From Candidatus Zixiibacteriota bacterium (lineage in GTDB: Bacteria > Zixibacteria > MSB-5A5 > GN15 > JAAZOE01), in NCBI GenBank assembly GCA_028700875.1, contig JAQVRW010000117.1, forward strand, positions 1 through 8,378: a stretch of DNA of 8,378 nucleotides, given 5' to 3'. Each line of letters begins with the position of its first letter. Within the stretch, counting starts at the first letter, position 1. Position numbers and translations under genes: made by a program. The notes below the pieces were generated by a model. The model was not told the origin of the DNA and ran no database searches. It saw nothing but the letters and a program-made list of their open reading frames with translations. Shown here piece after piece: positions 1 to 6,568 of the stretch.

Positions 1-2
1 GC

Positions 3-2021
3 TATTATCGGAACAAGGGTTTCGACATACAGCGGGGCGCCTCTCTGGATGAAAAGATGAAAGAGGCGCTCGGCGACCGGCGCGGCCGGGGAGTGGGCGG
101 CATGCTGCAACCGTCCCATTCCGCCTCTGCGGACCTGGAGATTCTGCCGCAGGCGTCGCCGACCGGATCGCACGCCCTGGAATCGGCCGGTCTCGGCTCG
201 GCCATCGTCAATCCTTCGCCGATCAGCGCGGCCTCGCTCTACCCCGGCGGACGATACCCCCGCGACGCGGTCGTCTATTGCGCCATCGGGGAAGGGTCCA
301 CGTCATCGGTGGAGTTCGGTCGGGCGGTTTTCTATTCGGTGTTCGACCATACGCCCAACATCTACGCCATTTACAACTGCGGCTGGGCCATCTCGGTGGC
401 CGTGGAGGAGCAGTTCCCTGAAGGAAATCCGACCACGCCGTTCGAGGGATTCCAGCGTTTCGGTCTCAAGATCATGAACTTCGACGGCACCGATATCAAG
501 GCTTCCCTTAAAAACGTGAAGGAGGGGATCGACTATGCCCGCTCCGGAGCCGGGCCGGTGCTGATGAACATAAAAGTCACCCGCGAGGAATCGCATTCCG
601 GCTCCGACGACCAGTCGTTTTACATGACGCCGCAGGTCAAACAATGGCACATCGAAAACGATTGTTCGCTGAAGACCGGCCTGGCGCTTATCGAAGACGG
701 CATCGTAACCCCGGCGCAGATCGGAGAGATGTGGGACGAAATCGATGCCCGCGTGACGGAAGCGTCCGACCGGGCGGTCAGAGATTTTCAGCCCAAGACG
801 TACGAGAGCATCATCTCCAAGGTCCTGAGTTGTGCGTTCGAGACGATATCGAAACGCTGGGCCATAATCCTGGCGACCGGAAAAGTGGATCGAACCGCCA
901 AATTCGCCGAGTATGCGCAGAAAAAATATTTCCCCAAACCGGACCTCCCGGAGACGCTGGGGCCGATGACCATGCGTTCGGCGATCAATTATACCTTGTT
1001 CGAGATCATGGAACATTCGCCGGAAGCGCTGCTGTTCGGCGAGGACGTGGCCGATTTTTCCGGAGAGATTCTCGATCATCCGGAACAAATGGCGGGTCTG
1101 AAGGGGAAGGGCGGCGTCTTTCTGGTCTCCAAAAACGTCCAGCGCCATTTCGGCCGCCACCGGTGTTTCAATACGCCGTTGGACGAAGCCGGTATCCTGG
1201 GCCGGGCGATCGGGCACGCTCTTCAGGGAAGACGGCCGCTGGCCGAAATCCAGTTTCTCGATTACATATCGCCGGCCTATCAGATACTCAAGGACCGTAT
1301 CGCCACTCTTCATCAACGCTCCAACGGGCAATGGACCGCGCCTCTGGTAATCCGGGTAAGCTACGGTGGGTACAAGCAGGGAGCCGGTTCTTTCTGGCAC
1401 AGCGAAGCTAATATCGGCACGTTCATCAACATCCCCGGTCTGCATGTCGTGGTGCCGTCGAACGCCGGCGACGCCGCCGGGTTGCTGCGAACCGCCTACG
1501 CCTGCAATGACCCGGTGTTGTTCTGCGAATCGGTGGCGTTGTACAACCGCCGGGATTGGGAAGGGGTCCCCGTGGAAACGCCCTATCCTCCCCTGGAAGA
1601 ACTGGTCCCGTTCGGAAAGGCGGCTGTTTATTATCCCGAGCATCATGATGTCGCCGTGATCACGTATGGAACCACGGTTCATCTGGCTCGCAAGACCGCC
1701 GAGATTCTCAAGGAGCGGGGAATCGGCCTGCGGGTCGTGGATTTGCGGACGGTCCGGCCTCTGGATGAGGAAACCATCCGGAAGACGGCCGAGGAATGCG
1801 GCCGGGTGATCGTTGTCACCGAAGACCGTTTCATGGGCGGAGCGGGACCGACGATCTCCGCCGTTATCACGGGCGGTGACGCCATCAACTTCCTCCAGGC
1901 GCCGTTGGTCGTGCTCACGGCTATCGACAGCCGGGTGGCGTATGGTCTCGACGGCGACGCCATCTGCCTGCCGACCACGGAGAAACTCCTGGCGGCGGTA
2001 GACGAAGTCAGGCGGTATTGA
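3..2021 (+). CDS. 2-oxoacid dehydrogenase E1 component, fused alpha/beta subunits (5'-truncated by window edge)
   Basis: Thiamine-diphosphate-dependent E1 of a 2-oxoacid dehydrogenase complex, which decarboxylates the 2-oxoacid and passes the acyl group to the lipoyl domain of E2 in the cytoplasm. The frame is open to the window edge, and the codons before the first ATG (57) read YYRNKGFDI, which matches the PYYRD region of branched-chain E1 alpha. So 57 is not the true start, and I estimate roughly 100 N-terminal residues are missing. The alpha half shows SPTGS, the GEG cofactor motif (288-296) and HSGSDD with the active-site-loop His. After a linker at about 800-950 the beta half begins at MTMRSAINY, with GEDVADFSG, NTPLDEAGI (catalytic-type Glu), AEIQFLDY, FWHSE (His) and PGLHVVVPS; the C-terminal domain has VVDLRTVRPLD. 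GEG rather than GDG is typical of branched-chain E1, so 2-oxoisovalerate is the likeliest substrate, but pyruvate or acetoin cannot be excluded. Odd point: the expected second Asn of the cofactor motif is Cys (378-380). An intrinsic terminator follows. Confidence 0.93.
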   Translation, partial: YYRNKGFDIQRGASLDEKMKEALGDRRGRGVGGMLQPSHSASADLEILPQASPTGSHALESAGLGSAIVNPSPISAASLYPGGRYPRDAVVYCAIGEGSTSSVEFGRAVFYSVFDHTPNIYAIYNCGWAISVAVEEQFPEGNPTTPFEGFQRFGLKIMNFDGTDIKASLKNVKEGIDYARSGAGPVLMNIKVTREESHSGSDDQSFYMTPQVKQWHIENDCSLKTGLALIEDGIVTPAQIGEMWDEIDARVTEASDRAVRDFQPKTYESIISKVLSCAFETISKRWAIILATGKVDRTAKFAEYAQKKYFPKPDLPETLGPMTMRSAINYTLFEIMEHSPEALLFGEDVADFSGEILDHPEQMAGLKGKGGVFLVSKNVQRHFGRHRCFNTPLDEAGILGRAIGHALQGRRPLAEIQFLDYISPAYQILKDRIATLHQRSNGQWTAPLVIRVSYGGYKQGAGSFWHSEANIGTFINIPGLHVVVPSNAGDAAGLLRTAYACNDPVLFCESVALYNRRDWEGVPVETPYPPLEELVPFGKAAVYYPEHHDVAVITYGTTVHLARKTAEILKERGIGLRVVDLRTVRPLDEETIRKTAEECGRVIVVTEDRFMGGAGPTISAVITGGDAINFLQAPLVVLTAIDSRVAYGLDGDAICLPTTEKLLAAVDEVRRY

Positions 2022-2050
2022 TCGAGGGAGAATAATCCGCGATAGTCTCG

Positions 2051-2079
2051 GCCCCGGCGGTCCCCGCCGGGGCTTTTTT
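2051..2079 (+). terminator. Rho-independent terminator of the E1 gene
   Basis: A perfect 10-bp GC-rich stem (2051-2060 with 2064-2073) closes a 3-base loop and is followed directly by six T (2074-2079). It lies 30 bases after the E1 stop codon and ends transcription of the E1 gene before the next gene. It implies that the gene beginning near 2136 needs its own promoter. Confidence 0.93.
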
Positions 2080-2135
2080 GTTTCCCGATGCGAAAAACTT
2101 GTATGGCCGCGTATGAAAACGGTGTAATATACTGT

Positions 2136-3275
2136 ATGCGTCTGTTGATCTATCTGGCCACGCTGACGATCGCCGCGGTCATTGCGGCCGAACCCCCTGC
2201 TCCCGTGTCGGAAATCGACCGGCCCTCCATGGCGCCGTATTTGGGACTGGCCGTTCCGGTTCCGGATACTATCCCGGCATTGACGGCGCCGCCTTCGGGC
2301 ACGCCATATATCTCCGGCGGAAGCTATGCGCTGTCGCTTGTCGTTGACAAAAAGGGCCACGTGAAGAAGCTCCGTTATCCGTCGGATTCCGCCGATTATT
2401 ATGCGCCGGTCAAAGAAATATATAAACAATTCCATTTCCGTTTTCTCGACGGCGCCAAGATCGGCTTTCCCTTGAGCGTGCCGGTAACGCTGGAATATTC
2501 CCATGCGGTGGCAAAGGCCCGGAAGGTATCGTTGCGGTTTCCCATTGCGGCGGATTCGATCTCGGATATTCTGCTGTTGACCCGCTTTTTCGCGGAGAAT
2601 AAAATCATCCCTCCCACGGTCGCTTTTCTGCCTCCGGTCTATTATCGGATGCCCTCCGATTGGAAGGCGGCCGATTGTCCCACGATCACCGCCCGCGTAT
2701 TTCTTGACGCCGAGGGGAAGCTGGAAAACCTCGATTTTCCCTTTCCGGGAGGCGAAGGGATGACCCACCCGGTCCAGGCCGCCTTGATCCATGCGGCCTT
2801 GACGCCTGCCCGGAAAAATGGAAAACCGTTCCCGTGCGGATTCTATGTCACCTTCCGGATTTTTGACAACCTGAAGTATCCCTTTACGCCGTTCCGCCCC
2901 GCCGATTCCACCCGGACGACGCCGATTACCGGGAAATACTTCATGACGACCTATTTCAACGATCGCGATATCGCGATTTTCCCCTTGCCGCGCAGGTTCG
3001 CCAGCGGTGTCATCAGCGCCGGCACGTCTCCGCAGGGAATCATCGGTACCGTGCGGGCCGGGATCACGATCGGCCCAGATGGAGTGCCGGGGCGGATCGA
3101 TGTCGACGGGGGGCAAAGGCCGCTGACCGACGCCGCCCGGAAAGCGGTCCGGCTGACCGAATGGTATCCGGCGCGGAATAATCGCGGGGAGGCGGTATGG
3201 TTTTCCGGTCGGATGACAATAACGCTGGATGGTTCTGCGAGGATCGTATATATCCCCGAATGGGTTGACCGGTAG
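2136..3275 (+). CDS. Secreted protein with three TonB C-terminal-like domains
   Basis: A predicted 379-residue exported protein of unknown specific role. I chose ATG 2136 because it begins a signal peptide (MRLL, hydrophobic run to about residue 17, AxA-like cleavage near AA/EPP). The frame also allows ATG 2088 and 2103, but these would put 11-16 polar residues before the signal and begin just after the terminator. No start has a clear Shine-Dalgarno sequence. Three segments (about residues 65-121, 184-243 and 305-366) share the TonB-C pattern: a strand with VVDKKGHV, FLDAEGKL or IGPDGVPG, then a helix (AARKAV in the third), a PA..N/G..  turn and a last strand (VTLEY, VTFRIF, MTITLD). The third copy is the most typical. 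There is no long proline-rich arm and no cytoplasmic anchor, so this is not a classical TonB. Its role could be periplasmic or outer-membrane protein interaction. The domain call is from pattern reading only. Confidence 0.8.
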   Translation: MRLLIYLATLTIAAVIAAEPPAPVSEIDRPSMAPYLGLAVPVPDTIPALTAPPSGTPYISGGSYALSLVVDKKGHVKKLRYPSDSADYYAPVKEIYKQFHFRFLDGAKIGFPLSVPVTLEYSHAVAKARKVSLRFPIAADSISDILLLTRFFAENKIIPPTVAFLPPVYYRMPSDWKAADCPTITARVFLDAEGKLENLDFPFPGGEGMTHPVQAALIHAALTPARKNGKPFPCGFYVTFRIFDNLKYPFTPFRPADSTRTTPITGKYFMTTYFNDRDIAIFPLPRRFASGVISAGTSPQGIIGTVRAGITIGPDGVPGRIDVDGGQRPLTDAARKAVRLTEWYPARNNRGEAVWFSGRMTITLDGSARIVYIPEWVDR

Positions 3276-3288
3276 CGCAGAATCTGCG
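3276..3288. repeat. 13-base perfect palindrome just after the stop codon
   Basis: Arms CGCAGA and TCTGCG flank a single central A, immediately after the TAG stop of the preceding gene. No T-run follows, so it is not an evident intrinsic terminator. It could form a small RNA hairpin or be a protein-binding site; the sequence does not decide between these. Confidence 0.4.
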
Positions 3289-3297
3289 AATCTAATA

Positions 3298-3312
3298 TAT
3301 TGTCGGACAATA
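3298..3312. repeat. 15-base perfect palindrome, possible operator
   Basis: Seven-base arms TATTGTC and GACAATA flank a single G. The AT-rich arms and odd centre suit a dimeric repressor site better than an RNA terminator. It lies 9 bases after the previous palindrome, in the gap before the membrane-protein operon. No regulator is identified, and a site this short could be chance. Confidence 0.35.
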
Positions 3313-3415
3313 GCTTATGGGGCCCCGGAACATTTTACGAAAACAACGGTTATGATTACCGGATTCGAGGATGGGGGATGATTTTGTTTCCGTAAGATAT
3401 TGAATACTATGGCTT

Positions 3416-3454
3416 TGCCGACGGTCAAGTAAAATTCCCGGCGGCATGCTTTTT
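3416..3454 (+). terminator. Possible weak intrinsic terminator
   Basis: A 9-bp stem with one mismatch (3416-3424 with 3438-3446) closes a 13-base loop and is followed, after TGC, by five T (3450-3454). It could end transcripts from the TonB-C-like gene about 140 bases after its stop. The long loop, the mismatch and the interrupted T-run make it weaker than the terminator at 2051. It would also exclude ATG 3446 as the start of the next gene. Confidence 0.35.
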
Positions 3455-3526
3455 GTTACTTTGGAATTGCAATGCCGAATCCGACAGCACATGGGAAGGA
3501 ATGAGCCGGTTGATGGTACAAGGGAT

Positions 3527-3534
3527 AGAAGGGA
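3527..3534 (+). promoter_or_regulatory. Ribosome binding site selecting start 3542
   Basis: AGAAGGGA lies 7 bases before ATG 3542 and 4 bases before ATG 3539. The spacing favours 3542 over 3539, and both over the in-frame ATGs at 3446 and 3491. Confidence 0.55.
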
Positions 3535-3541
3535 TGGGATG

Positions 3542-3796
3542 ATGAGTCCGCAGCATTATATAAACCTGGCGACGGCGCTGATAGTCCTTGTCGGCGGAAT
3601 GATCATCGTCTTCCTGCTTCCGACGCAGTTGGGAAGCGGTTGGCGGGTCGTGATCGCGGTTTTCGTGCTGTTTTATTCCGCTTTTCGCGTGGGCCAGGTG
3701 GTCCTGGCTATCCAGCGGGAACGCCGCGAGAAGGCCGGAATATTGACTCATTTGGCGGAAAACGGGGACGGAGAAGAGGACAGAAAAACTCCTTGA
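3542..3796 (+). CDS. Small two-helix membrane protein, function unknown
   Basis: An 84-residue protein that I do not recognise. Two hydrophobic helices are clear: about residues 6-28 (ending FLLP) and 34-56 (WRVVIAV to VVLAI). They are joined by a short polar turn with TQLGSG. A basic stretch (QRERREK, 58-64) follows the second helix, and the tail is acidic (ENGDGEED). The basic flank suggests both termini are cytoplasmic. The start at 3542 is set by the Shine-Dalgarno sequence at 3527-3534; the frame remains open to ATG 3446, but that extension is polar and overlaps a possible terminator hairpin. It ends 22 bases before the TPR gene and may be the first gene of the ExbB/ExbD operon, which suggests an accessory role in the same inner-membrane complex. 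That role is inference from position only. Confidence 0.72.
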   Translation: MSPQHYINLATALIVLVGGMIIVFLLPTQLGSGWRVVIAVFVLFYSAFRVGQVVLAIQRERREKAGILTHLAENGDGEEDRKTP

Positions 3797-3820
3797 CTTA
3801 TAATGGACAGGGTGTATTAT
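3793..3820 (+). promoter_or_regulatory. Possible sigma70-type promoter before the TPR gene
   Basis: TTGACT (3793-3798, 5/6 to consensus) and TATTAT (3815-3820, 5/6) are separated by 16 bases. The -35 box overlaps the TGA stop of the preceding small gene. Transcription would begin near 3827, downstream of ATG 3819 but upstream of ATG 3864, so if real it would favour the shorter TPR protein. It could equally be chance in an operon. Confidence 0.35.
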
Positions 3821-5675
3821 GATTGCTTGGTTTTGCTGTCTGAGAAAGGGTTTGGCTGATAACATGAAACCTGTGCGAACCAACTTTACGGGGCTCTGCG
3901 GTGTGGCGGTCATGCTGCTTATCTGGGCTTGCAGTCCGGCGGCGGGGGCTGTGTTGAAACCGGAAATCGCCGATGCCCTCAATCGGCATGATACCACTCA
4001 GGTTTTGACCCTCATCGACAATGTATTGAAAATCGATCCCACCGACGGCACCTGTTACCTGTTGCGGGGACAGATTCTTTTTACCAGGGGGAAATTGCCG
4101 GAGGCGCTGGACGAATTCGAGCGGGCGCTGAAGATCAAGGCGACGCGGTACGAGGCGCTTTATTACAAGGGTTTGATCTTCCTCAAGCAGAACAAGCCGG
4201 AAGAAGCCAGGGTGGCGTTCGACGAGGGAGTCAAGAAGGCGCGGGACGAGAAGGCGTTGTTCCACAACGGGATGGGCCTGTACCTCATCGCCGACGGCAA
4301 ATACGCCGAGGCTGATGTCGAGTTCCGCAAGGCTAGCCAAATCGGGCCCGACCAGGCCGAATATCACGCCAATTTGGGCGATGCCAACTTTTACGCCAAG
4401 ATTTACCCATTGGCGATCAGTGAATACAATGCGACGATCGCCATGGACACCACTTTCCTGGATGTGTATTTCCGGTTGGCGCGGGCCTATGTCGCTCAGG
4501 GCCAGTTTAATGAAGCGCTCGACCAGTTGCGAATCGTTTTGACCCGGGACAGCCTGTACACCTATGCGTGGAAGGAAATCGGCAAGCTGTATACGTTGGC
4601 CGGGTTGTCGGCCAGGGACACGGAGACCAAGAGTCAGCGATTCAAAGAGGCGATTGGCTCCTACCGCAAGTTTTTTGATCTGTCGCACGATTCGACCGAC
4701 GGCGAGCCATTATACAACCTGGGCCGGGCGTATTTCAACCTGAGCGCCTACGCCGAAGCCGATTCGGCCTTCAAGCAGGTGCTGGCAACCGGGAATACCC
4801 CCGCGAGCATCTACCTGTACCTTGGGCGGTGCGCGATCGGCCAGGATCAGTATGAAGTGGGGATCGATTACCTGAAGAAACATCTGGCCGGGCTCGAAGA
4901 GCGGGCTCCCGGGACCGATGAGAACGGCGCGACAGGAGACATGGCCGATATTCTCCGGCGTATCGCCGACGCTTACAAAGCAATCCAAAATTACGACAGC
5001 GCCTCCGCGTATTATGTAACGGCTACCGGTCTCGATACGACCAATGCCAAGGCGATGTTCGACGCCGCGTTGTCGTATCATCAATTGAAAGACTACGCCA
5101 GTGCCCTGCCTTACTATGAAAAGCGGATCGCGCTGGGGCCGGACGCCTGGAACGTCTATTTGAACGCGGCATACTGCACGCTGAACCTGCAGGATTACGA
5201 GAAATCCGTGGCGTTCCTGAAGAAGGTCGTGGAGCTTGACAGCGCGAATGAGAAGACGTATCCGCTTCTGTCGAATACGTATGTGTACCAATTGAAGAAC
5301 TGCGAAGAAGGTCTGACGTGGTCCCAGAAATGGCTGCAGCGGGACCCGAATAACTGCGACGCCCTGAAAAACATGGGGTTTTTGTATTTCGGAGGTATTT
5401 GTCAGAGCGACAATCTCAAGGCGATCGGATATTTTACCCGGGCCCTGAGTTGTCAGCGGACCAAGGGAAGCGGTGATTGCGCCAATGCCGATTTGATGAC
5501 GTATATCGCCCAGGCCAATCATTTCAATGCGGTTTCCCTGGCCGAGCAGAAGCAGAAGGCGGAGTCGAAGAAATATTTCAAAGAAGCGTTCGACTGGTAC
5601 AAGAAAGTCGTGAAATGCGAACCCGGTAACGAGGCCGCCAAGAAGGGGATCAAGGATACCGAGTTTGAATATTGA
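3819..5675 (+). CDS. Exported tetratricopeptide-repeat (TPR) protein
   Basis: A scaffold-like protein of 618 residues from ATG 3819, or 603 from ATG 3864. ATG 3819 has AGGG six bases upstream. ATG 3864 gives the more classical signal peptide (MKPVRTN, hydrophobic GVAVMLLIW, cleavage near AGA/VL), but its nearest AAAGGG is 13 bases away. About 13 TPR-like units run from residue 76 to 602 (3819 numbering), with typical helix pairs such as EALYYKGLIFLKQNKPEEA, EYHANLGDANF, VYFRLARAYVAQGQFNEA, PLYNLGRAYFNLSAYAEA and KNMGFLYF. Longer inserts interrupt the array near 262-278 and 357-377. An Ala-Cys at residue 38 resembles a lipobox, but Trp at -2 is atypical, so a soluble periplasmic protein is more likely than a lipoprotein. 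Seven cysteines lie after residue 450 and could form disulfides. Bacteroidetes ExbB/ExbD/TonB loci often contain TPR proteins, which supports a role with the downstream motor. No partner is visible in the sequence. Confidence 0.9.
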   Translation: MIAWFCCLRKGLADNMKPVRTNFTGLCGVAVMLLIWACSPAAGAVLKPEIADALNRHDTTQVLTLIDNVLKIDPTDGTCYLLRGQILFTRGKLPEALDEFERALKIKATRYEALYYKGLIFLKQNKPEEARVAFDEGVKKARDEKALFHNGMGLYLIADGKYAEADVEFRKASQIGPDQAEYHANLGDANFYAKIYPLAISEYNATIAMDTTFLDVYFRLARAYVAQGQFNEALDQLRIVLTRDSLYTYAWKEIGKLYTLAGLSARDTETKSQRFKEAIGSYRKFFDLSHDSTDGEPLYNLGRAYFNLSAYAEADSAFKQVLATGNTPASIYLYLGRCAIGQDQYEVGIDYLKKHLAGLEERAPGTDENGATGDMADILRRIADAYKAIQNYDSASAYYVTATGLDTTNAKAMFDAALSYHQLKDYASALPYYEKRIALGPDAWNVYLNAAYCTLNLQDYEKSVAFLKKVVELDSANEKTYPLLSNTYVYQLKNCEEGLTWSQKWLQRDPNNCDALKNMGFLYFGGICQSDNLKAIGYFTRALSCQRTKGSGDCANADLMTYIAQANHFNAVSLAEQKQKAESKKYFKEAFDWYKKVVKCEPGNEAAKKGIKDTEFEY

Positions 5676-5706
5676 AGGATGCGGGACGGCTGGGACCGAT
5701 TCGCAC

Positions 5707-5712
5707 AGGAGA
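5707..5712 (+). promoter_or_regulatory. Ribosome binding site selecting start 5717
   Basis: AGGAGA sits 4 bases before ATG 5717 (AGGAG at 5 bases). This decides the start of the four-helix protein against the upstream in-frame TTG at 5672, which overlaps the TPR stop codon and has no matching site. Confidence 0.8.
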
Positions 5713-5716
5713 ACAT

Positions 5717-6529
5717 ATGGCTGAAGCTGACAAAAAATCGCAACCGTTCGAAAGCTCCGATGAGCGATTCCGATATGTCGGGTTTGATGTCTATACCGGA
5801 AAGATAGGCAACCTGTTCAAATCCGACGATGAACGGAAATCGCTGGTCGCCAAAGTCATGTCCAAGTTCGGTCGGAGCGAAGGCGAGGTCCGCGATCACT
5901 GTACGCTTATGGAGGAACGGGTATCCAAAGGGGAGAAGATGTTCCTGACCGTCGTTTCCATACTGATGGTCGTCTCCCTGTTTCTTCCCTGGTTTTCGGG
6001 ATACTATGAAATCGTCAACACCAAACAGGTGCCGATCGAATCGGCAGCGGTCGATTCCACCGGGGCCAAGCTGATGGAAATGACCACCGTCACCACGGTC
6101 ACCCACGACAACCGCTCGGTGAGCGGCTTGGGGACATTGGCCGGCATCGGTGATTACGGAGGCAAGGTCTTTTCCAGCGGCTTCGCCCTGATGCTCAGCG
6201 GCCTTCTGATAATCCTGTATGTCATCAGTTGTCCGGTGTTGGCGGTGTTTAATCTCTATCTGCTCTATAAGGTGAAAATGCCCAATCCCGATCAATACGC
6301 GCTGTACCTGAAGCGGATGCTTCGATACAACTGGATACCGGTTCTTCTCTGGTTGGCGATGCTCCTGCTGGCGTTCATGGGCGGGTCGTACGGATTCGGC
6401 ACCAAGGGCTTGGTGAAACAAGTCGGGGAATCGTACGGCATCGGCGCTTTCATAGGGCTGTGCTCGTTCGGAGTATATCTCTCGCTGGGGTCGTTTTTGC
6501 TGATGGCCCTCAAGGGTAAAGAAATTTGA
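5717..6529 (+). CDS. Four-helix inner-membrane protein, function unknown
   Basis: A 270-residue protein that I cannot assign to a family. Residues 1-74 are soluble and highly charged (FDVYTGKIGNLF, then KSDDERKSL and MEERVSKGEK). Hydrophobic helices follow at about 75-96, 155-185 (long, perhaps with a re-entrant end), 207-227 and 242-265. The loop 186-206 is basic (KVK, LKRMLR), so by the positive-inside rule it is cytoplasmic, as are both termini. That puts a Thr-rich loop of about 58 residues (97-154, with TTVTTVTH) in the periplasm. The start at ATG 5717 has a strong AGGAGA site. The gene lies 41 bases after the TPR gene and 39 bases before exbB. It is therefore a candidate subunit or assembly factor of the ExbB/ExbD motor, but nothing in the sequence shows a catalytic role. 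Confidence 0.85.
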   Translation: MAEADKKSQPFESSDERFRYVGFDVYTGKIGNLFKSDDERKSLVAKVMSKFGRSEGEVRDHCTLMEERVSKGEKMFLTVVSILMVVSLFLPWFSGYYEIVNTKQVPIESAAVDSTGAKLMEMTTVTTVTHDNRSVSGLGTLAGIGDYGGKVFSSGFALMLSGLLIILYVISCPVLAVFNLYLLYKVKMPNPDQYALYLKRMLRYNWIPVLLWLAMLLLAFMGGSYGFGTKGLVKQVGESYGIGAFIGLCSFGVYLSLGSFLLMALKGKEI

Positions 6530-6568
6530 CATCGGAATAGTAAACAAACAATATAAGGAGTTGTCGCC

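Noticed and set aside
303..3116. Minus-strand open frame of 937 codons
   Set aside because: It runs antisense to the well-supported E1 gene, across its terminator and most of the TonB-C-like gene. The protein is Arg/Gly/Asp-rich low-complexity with no recognisable domain, as expected from antisense reading of GC-biased codons.
3521..3544. Three GGGAT units as a possible tandem repeat
   Set aside because: The spacing is uneven and the units lie in the purine-rich ribosome binding region, which explains them.
3425..3997. Minus-strand open frame of 190 codons over the intergenic region and small gene
   Set aside because: It overlaps the two-helix gene and the TPR signal peptide, has no coherent domain, and its composition resembles the other antisense shadows.
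5672..5716. TTG-initiated extension of the four-helix protein
   Set aside because: It overlaps the TPR stop codon and lacks a ribosome site, while ATG 5717 has AGGAGA at good spacing.
6526..6557. TTGACA (perfect -35) with TATAAG before exbB
   Set aside because: The spacing is 20 bases, and TATAAG overlaps the AAGGAG ribosome site, so a transcript from it would lack that site. At normal spacing the -10 matches only 3 of 6.
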